From JACMJP01 sp046160675 (lineage in GTDB: Bacteria > Bacteroidota > Bacteroidia > Chitinophagales > BACL12), in assembly GCA_046160675.1 (NCBI GenBank), contig JBJXHH010000099.1, positions 1-9,643 of the forward strand: DNA of 9,643 nt, written 5' to 3'. Below, piece by piece: positions 6,147 through 9,643 of the stretch; the first letter of the stretch is position 1; every line of letters starts with the position of its first letter. The notes under the pieces were generated by a model that did no database searches, was not told the origin of the DNA, and saw only the letters and a list, made by a program, of their open reading frames with translations. The translations under genes were made by a program, and so were the position numbers.

Positions 6147-6707
6147 ATGAAAAAAATCATTAGCCATTATTGTATAGCAGCAGTGCTGTTATTACTCACA
6201 AGCAGTTGCGGCGAAACTGAAAAAACAGGTGGAACCACAGTTTCAGATGCTGCTGCCGACAAAAAATCAGGACAATCAGCCGTTCAGGATGACGTTTCGC
6301 AAAAAGACGTTGTAAAAGTTGCAGTAGGTTCAGCTGATCACACAACCTTGGTTGCAGCCATTCAGGCGGCAGACCTTGTAGATGCACTTTCAAATGCAGG
6401 CCCATTCACGGTGTTTGCGCCTACAAATGATGCTTTTGCAAAACTCCCTGCAGGAACAGTAGATAACCTACTCAAGCCGGAAAACAAATCTGCCTTGCAG
6501 GATGTGTTATACCATCATGTAACTACATCTGCTTTAGATGTTTCATTTTTCAGTGATGGGCAAACTCTTTCAATGGTGGATGGCAAGTCGGTTACCATGC
6601 ATGTAAAAGGATCAGATGTATATGTTGATGAAGCAAAAATTATAGGTTCAGTGCGGGCCTCTAATGGATGGGTGCATGTAGTGGATGGAGTTGTATTGGC
6701 GAAGTAA
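6147..6707 (+). CDS. Fasciclin (FAS1) domain lipoprotein
   Basis: A 186-residue lipoprotein. Residues 1-20 are a lipoprotein signal with the box LTSSC (Cys21 lipidated). A polar, Ala/Ser/Lys/Asp-rich linker (22-55) precedes a single FAS1 domain, about 56-186. The two conserved FAS1 blocks are visible: GPFTVFAPTNDAFAKLP (85-101) near the start and NGWVHVVDGVVL (173-184) at the end, with the YHH of LYHHV (121-125) between them. FAS1 domains act in adhesion or ligand binding at the cell surface; the ligand here cannot be told from sequence. It is flanked on both sides by strong terminators, so it is a single-gene unit. The start ATG is followed directly by Lys-Lys and the hydrophobic segment, as expected. 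Confidence 0.93.
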   Translation: MKKIISHYCIAAVLLLLTSSCGETEKTGGTTVSDAAADKKSGQSAVQDDVSQKDVVKVAVGSADHTTLVAAIQAADLVDALSNAGPFTVFAPTNDAFAKLPAGTVDNLLKPENKSALQDVLYHHVTTSALDVSFFSDGQTLSMVDGKSVTMHVKGSDVYVDEAKIIGSVRASNGWVHVVDGVVLAK

Positions 6708-6731
6708 TTGCAAACGCAGAATTTATTACAC

Positions 6732-6768
6732 AAGGTAAAACCGGCATGCATCGGTTTTACCTTTTTTT
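6732..6768. terminator. Strong intrinsic terminator between convergent genes
   Basis: A perfect 12-pair stem, AAGGTAAAACCG (6732-6743) with CGGTTTTACCTT (6752-6763), has an 8-base loop GCATGCAT and a run of seven T on the plus strand (6762-6768). It lies 24 bases after the fasciclin stop codon and ends 5 bases before the stop codon of the convergent oxidase gene. It is optimal for the plus strand. On the minus strand the following U-run is short, so termination there should be weaker. Confidence 0.92.
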
Positions 6769-6773
6769 GTAAC

Positions 6774-7934
6774 CTAAACAAACCTCCCCGCCCTCAAAAA
6801 CCCGATGGGCAAGTCAGTTTTTCCTTTCAGAACAAGATCACTCAAAATTTCTCCTACAGCGCTGGCAAACTTAAACCCGTGTCCGCTGAAACCCGCTGCC
6901 ATGGCAACATCTTTATGATGCCCCGGCAGGTAATCAATGATAAAATGTTCGTCGGGAGTGTTAGTGTACAAACAGGTTTTCACTACATGGGTAGACTGAT
7001 AACTACCCGGGAAAAATTGATCAAGTGCATACAAGATATTCTTTTCGTCATGAGCAGTTGTTGTCCTGTTTATGCTATCAGCATCCGTTTTTTCGGCAGC
7101 ATAATGATGCGCAAGTTTAAATCCTATAGGTTCGCCGAAAATTTCTTCAGGCAATACAGGAAACCCGTAAAAAATACCCGGCATGTTTTCATCTGCAATG
7201 ATCCAGCAGGGGAATTTCCCCAACGCAAGAGCATCTCTGTTTTTCATATTCACCCAGGCAACTACTTGTCTTGTAACTGTGAGTTGTGGTTGCAGCAGCG
7301 GCATAAGTTTTCCTGCCCAGGGACCGGCAGTTATCACTAATTTTTTTGAAAAGAATTTTTCTTTCTGCGTATGCACAACATAACCATCTTCCGTTTTTTC
7401 CCAAAATAAAACCGGTGTTTGTGTTTTTATTACGGCGCCGAGTTGTTTTGCTTTTTCAATATACAGGCTGATTGCTTTTTCGGGTGTAACAAACCCTGCA
7501 TCGGGTTCAAAAAGAATTTCATGGGAAGAGGGTAGGGCACAAGTTGAAAAACGCTGCTGCGCTTCCTGCACCGAAACACTGTTCACCTCTATCTGATATT
7601 TTTCCGCCGAAGATTTTACGCCCTGCATCCAGGTACTCTCAGACTTACCGCTGTAGAGCAATCCCGTTTTAAAATATACTTGCATCCCGCTTATCTCCTC
7701 CAGGTGTTTCCAGTTTTCATACGCCCGCTGCAGCAGCGGCACATAATCGGGGTGTTCCGCATATGCCTTGCGGATGATGCGGCTTTGCCCGGCATGAGAA
7801 CCCAATCCATGCGGCATAATAAACTGTTCCAGCGCCAACACATTTGCGCCCTGCTTTGCTAAATAGTAACAAGCTGCAGAACCCATAGAACCTGCGCCTA
7901 TCACTATTATATCAAAGTGAGTTTGCCCCTGCAT
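6774..7934 (-). CDS. solA: FAD-dependent N-methyl amino acid oxidase (monomeric sarcosine oxidase / N-methyltryptophan oxidase type)
   Basis: A 386-residue flavoenzyme, the usual length for monomeric sarcosine oxidase (MSOX) and N-methyltryptophan oxidase. These demethylate an N-methyl amino acid with O2, giving the amino acid, formaldehyde and hydrogen peroxide. The N-terminal FAD-binding motif VIGAGSMGSAACYYLA lies at 11-26, with E36 after the second strand as the probable ribose ligand. SHAGQSRIIRKAY (46-58) matches the flavin-contacting and substrate-carboxylate (R52) region. K273 in IGFKLAHH corresponds to the O2-activating Lys of MSOX. C321 in KTCLYTNTPDEHFIID is the predicted covalent flavin attachment Cys, and K355 in GHGFKF is the second carboxylate ligand. 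The catalytic set is therefore complete. Sarcosine and N-methyltryptophan oxidases cannot be told apart from these motifs. No signal peptide is seen, so it is cytoplasmic. The gene is divergent from the MDR dehydrogenase (166 bases between). Confidence 0.92.
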   Translation of the reverse strand: MQGQTHFDIIVIGAGSMGSAACYYLAKQGANVLALEQFIMPHGLGSHAGQSRIIRKAYAEHPDYVPLLQRAYENWKHLEEISGMQVYFKTGLLYSGKSESTWMQGVKSSAEKYQIEVNSVSVQEAQQRFSTCALPSSHEILFEPDAGFVTPEKAISLYIEKAKQLGAVIKTQTPVLFWEKTEDGYVVHTQKEKFFSKKLVITAGPWAGKLMPLLQPQLTVTRQVVAWVNMKNRDALALGKFPCWIIADENMPGIFYGFPVLPEEIFGEPIGFKLAHHYAAEKTDADSINRTTTAHDEKNILYALDQFFPGSYQSTHVVKTCLYTNTPDEHFIIDYLPGHHKDVAMAAGFSGHGFKFASAVGEILSDLVLKGKTDLPIGFLRAGRFV

Positions 7935-8018
7935 AAATGAATGCTACAATGATAGGAATTTTTTAAGCAGGAGATGATGGAAAATAATTATCAATAGAAA
8001 GCATACATGTAATAGATT

Positions 8019-8026
8019 TATTTTTG
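8019..8026 (+). promoter_or_regulatory. Possible -7 promoter element for the MDR dehydrogenase
   Basis: TATTTTTG matches the Bacteroidota TAnnTTTG box and lies 74 bases before the start codon, in the 166-base divergent gap 7935-8100. No TTTG is found 19-21 bases upstream, so the call is weak. No comparable element was found for the divergent oxidase gene. Confidence 0.3.
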
Positions 8027-8100
8027 ATGTTATAACCTGGTGATGAAAGTTTCTTTGAACTTGTGAAAGAGAATACGTTCCATAACAAACTAGAATAATT

Positions 8101-9021
8101 ATGAAAGCAGTAATATGTACAAAATATGGCCCGCCTGAAGTTTTACAGATCAGGGATATTGAAAAACCTGTACCAAAAACAAATGAAATCCTTGTAAAGA
8201 TCATGGCCACCGCTGTTAACTCAGGCGATGTAAGGGTGAGGGCGCTGGATGTTCATGGCTTTATGAAATTTGTTATGCGCCTGGTTCTTGGCATTACAAA
8301 ACCAAGAAAGAAAATACTAGGTACTGTATATTCTGGTATAGTAGAGCAAGCAGGAGAGGGGGTTTCAAATTTTAAAACCGGTGATGAAGTGTTTGGGATG
8401 ACGGGCTTTCAATTCGGTACCTATGCTGAATACATCTGTGTGAAAGGAAATGGCGCTGTAAGTATAAAACCGGCAAATGCTTCTTTTGATGAAGCTGCAG
8501 CTATTGTATTCGGCGGACAAACAGCAATTCATTTTTTAGAAAAAGCAGGGATAACAAAAAAAGAAAACCCAACTGTGTTGATTATTGGCGCTACAGGCGC
8601 TGTAGGTGTTGCTGCTATACAAATAGCAAGGCATTATAAAGCGAACATAAGCGCAGTGTGCAGTTCTGCCGGCGCTGAACTTATTAAAAAGTTGGGGGTG
8701 GAGAACATCCTTCTTTATGACAAAGAAGATTTTACCAAACACTCAAAACAATTTGATATTGTTTTTGACGCAGTGGGCAAAACCACTAAAAAACAATGCG
8801 CCGGGTTGCTGAACAAGGAAGGCATATACAAAACAGTGGGAGGTATGGAAATAGCCGCAGAGAGAAAAGAACAATTGTACTTGTTGAAAGAGTTGTTTGA
8901 AAAAGGCGGATACTCTGCCGTAATTGATAAAACCTTCCCGATGAGTGAAGCAATAGAAGCACACCGCTACGTTGATACAGGCAGAAAAAAAGGGAACGTA
9001 GTGCTGAAAATAAGTGAATGA
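8101..9021 (+). CDS. Zinc-free MDR dehydrogenase (quinone oxidoreductase-like, NAD(P)-dependent)
   Basis: A 306-residue medium-chain dehydrogenase/reductase. The N-terminal GroES-like domain (about 1-125) carries YGPPEVLQ (9-16), the family VNSGDVRVRA segment (39-48) and GTVYSGIVEQAG (74-85). The nucleotide-binding Rossmann domain starts near 157 with VLIIGATGAVGVAAIQIA (159-176). The end, GNVVLKI (298-304), is the usual MDR C-terminus. The catalytic-zinc ligands and the four-Cys structural zinc site of alcohol dehydrogenases are absent, so it belongs to the quinone oxidoreductase/enoyl reductase branch. It probably reduces a quinone or an activated alkene with NADPH; the substrate is not predictable. 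At about 306 residues it is slightly short for the branch (about 320-340). It stands alone and no convincing terminator follows. Confidence 0.9.
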   Translation: MKAVICTKYGPPEVLQIRDIEKPVPKTNEILVKIMATAVNSGDVRVRALDVHGFMKFVMRLVLGITKPRKKILGTVYSGIVEQAGEGVSNFKTGDEVFGMTGFQFGTYAEYICVKGNGAVSIKPANASFDEAAAIVFGGQTAIHFLEKAGITKKENPTVLIIGATGAVGVAAIQIARHYKANISAVCSSAGAELIKKLGVENILLYDKEDFTKHSKQFDIVFDAVGKTTKKQCAGLLNKEGIYKTVGGMEIAAERKEQLYLLKELFEKGGYSAVIDKTFPMSEAIEAHRYVDTGRKKGNVVLKISE

Positions 9022-9165
9022 GGTATAACTTTTTTTTTGAGAGATACATTCTTTCTTTGATAGAAAACGAAGCCCTCGCACAGATGCACATCAAACTCCA
9101 GAGAGTTATATGGAAATATTTTTTTATAGGAGTTGGAAACATGAGGGAGAATACTAACAAACCCC

Positions 9166-9643
9166 CTAATTCGTAATCGTAGTACTCACCAGTAAACTCC
9201 AGGGGCCGCTTTTGCTTTTGTCTGTCGTGTTTTTCCAGCGGAAGAAGCCATTGAATTTTTTCCCCGCATCGGCTATGTCAAGTTCCAGTGTAAACTTTGC
9301 TTTGGTGCTTGTTTCCGTAAGATTGCAGTCAGCCGGTGAAGCGGGCACTGTGGTGGCTACCGTGTAGCGCACTTCCACCTCATCAGCATCAGGATGTATG
9401 CTTGCCCTGCTGCTGTCGCCGTTTACCCTGCATTCAATCACTATGCGGGCGCCTTTGCGGGCTTCTACATCTACAAATGGTGCAGACTCAATTGCAGGCC
9501 GGGCAGTTTTCACAGTGTCTTTAATGGTTATCTGCAGGGTGCTGCGTTGCTGCACGGAAATGGCCGAATTATATAGCAGGCGTTCGCCTGCCCAGTCCCG
9601 CACATATTTTTCATACACTTTTCTCCCCGCCCGGTGTGCCTCC
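9166..9643 (-). CDS. Unnamed protein with Fn3/Ig-like C-terminal segment (5' part outside window)
   Basis: The frame is open from the right edge to a TAG at 9168-9166, giving about 159 visible residues; the true start lies outside the window. A GTG at 9618 is in frame, but coding-like sequence continues upstream of it (EAHRAGRKVYEKYVRDW), so I treat the gene as partial. The N-terminal part is helical and basic, with LLYNSAISVQQRS. The rest alternates in a beta-strand pattern ending KKFNGFFRWKNTT and GPWSLLVSTTI, which resembles the last strands of a fibronectin-III-like domain. The pattern recalls unnamed Bacteroidota proteins ending in RWEN...GPWS, but I know of no functional name. No transmembrane segment is visible. 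The coding sequence is noticeably richer in G+C than the genes to its left. Confidence 0.65.
   Translation of the reverse strand, partial: EAHRAGRKVYEKYVRDWAGERLLYNSAISVQQRSTLQITIKDTVKTARPAIESAPFVDVEARKGARIVIECRVNGDSSRASIHPDADEVEVRYTVATTVPASPADCNLTETSTKAKFTLELDIADAGKKFNGFFRWKNTTDKSKSGPWSLLVSTTITN

Noticed and set aside
6708..7340. 210-residue open frame on the plus strand opposite the oxidase gene
   Set aside because: It lies antisense to a flavoenzyme with a full set of catalytic motifs, begins across the terminator hairpin, and its translation shows no recognisable family.
9030..9038. Run of nine T after the MDR dehydrogenase gene as a terminator
   Set aside because: No GC-rich hairpin precedes the run.
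9090..9134. Small hairpin AACTC-CAGA-GAGTT followed by a T-rich stretch
   Set aside because: The stem is only five pairs and the T-run begins well after it, so it is not convincing as a terminator for either convergent gene.

Overview
The window looks like chromosomal DNA of a Bacteroidota member, most likely near Chitinophagales/Chitinophagaceae. The evidence is an AT-leaning sequence, A-rich stretches instead of Shine-Dalgarno sites before start codons, a Bacteroidota-type promoter (TTTG-N19-TATTTTTG), a type IX secretion (T9SS) sorting domain on one secreted protein, and protein families common in that phylum. No rRNA, tRNA, CRISPR array, insertion sequence or integrase was seen, and no gene-free stretch exceeds 300 bases.

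Left part (1-3759, all minus strand). Read in the direction of transcription, this is a CotH-family kinase-like protein with a T9SS sorting domain, a 236-base gap, a small lipoprotein with a single beta-sandwich domain, a VTC-type polyphosphate polymerase domain protein, and a membrane protein of the DUF4956 family that runs off the left edge. The last three are packed tightly. The lipoprotein stop codon is followed at once, in the same frame, by the GTG start of the VTC gene, and the VTC gene overlaps the DUF4956 gene by 8 bases. This block is the most interesting part of the window: it looks like a membrane-bound polyphosphate-forming (or related phosphotransfer) module with envelope and surface partners.

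Middle part (3827-6768, plus strand). A secreted M1-family zinc aminopeptidase and a DUF937/YidB-like protein form a likely two-gene operon closed by a strong terminator. A single-gene fasciclin-domain lipoprotein follows, closed by a second strong terminator that also lies at the end of the convergent gene to its right.

Right part (6774-9643). A flavin-dependent N-methyl amino acid oxidase (sarcosine oxidase/N-methyltryptophan oxidase type, minus strand) is divergent from a zinc-free quinone-oxidoreductase-like MDR dehydrogenase (plus strand). The 3' part of an unnamed protein with a C-terminal Fn3/Ig-like segment (minus strand) enters from the right edge. These look like ordinary housekeeping or accessory metabolic genes with no visible functional link to the left block.
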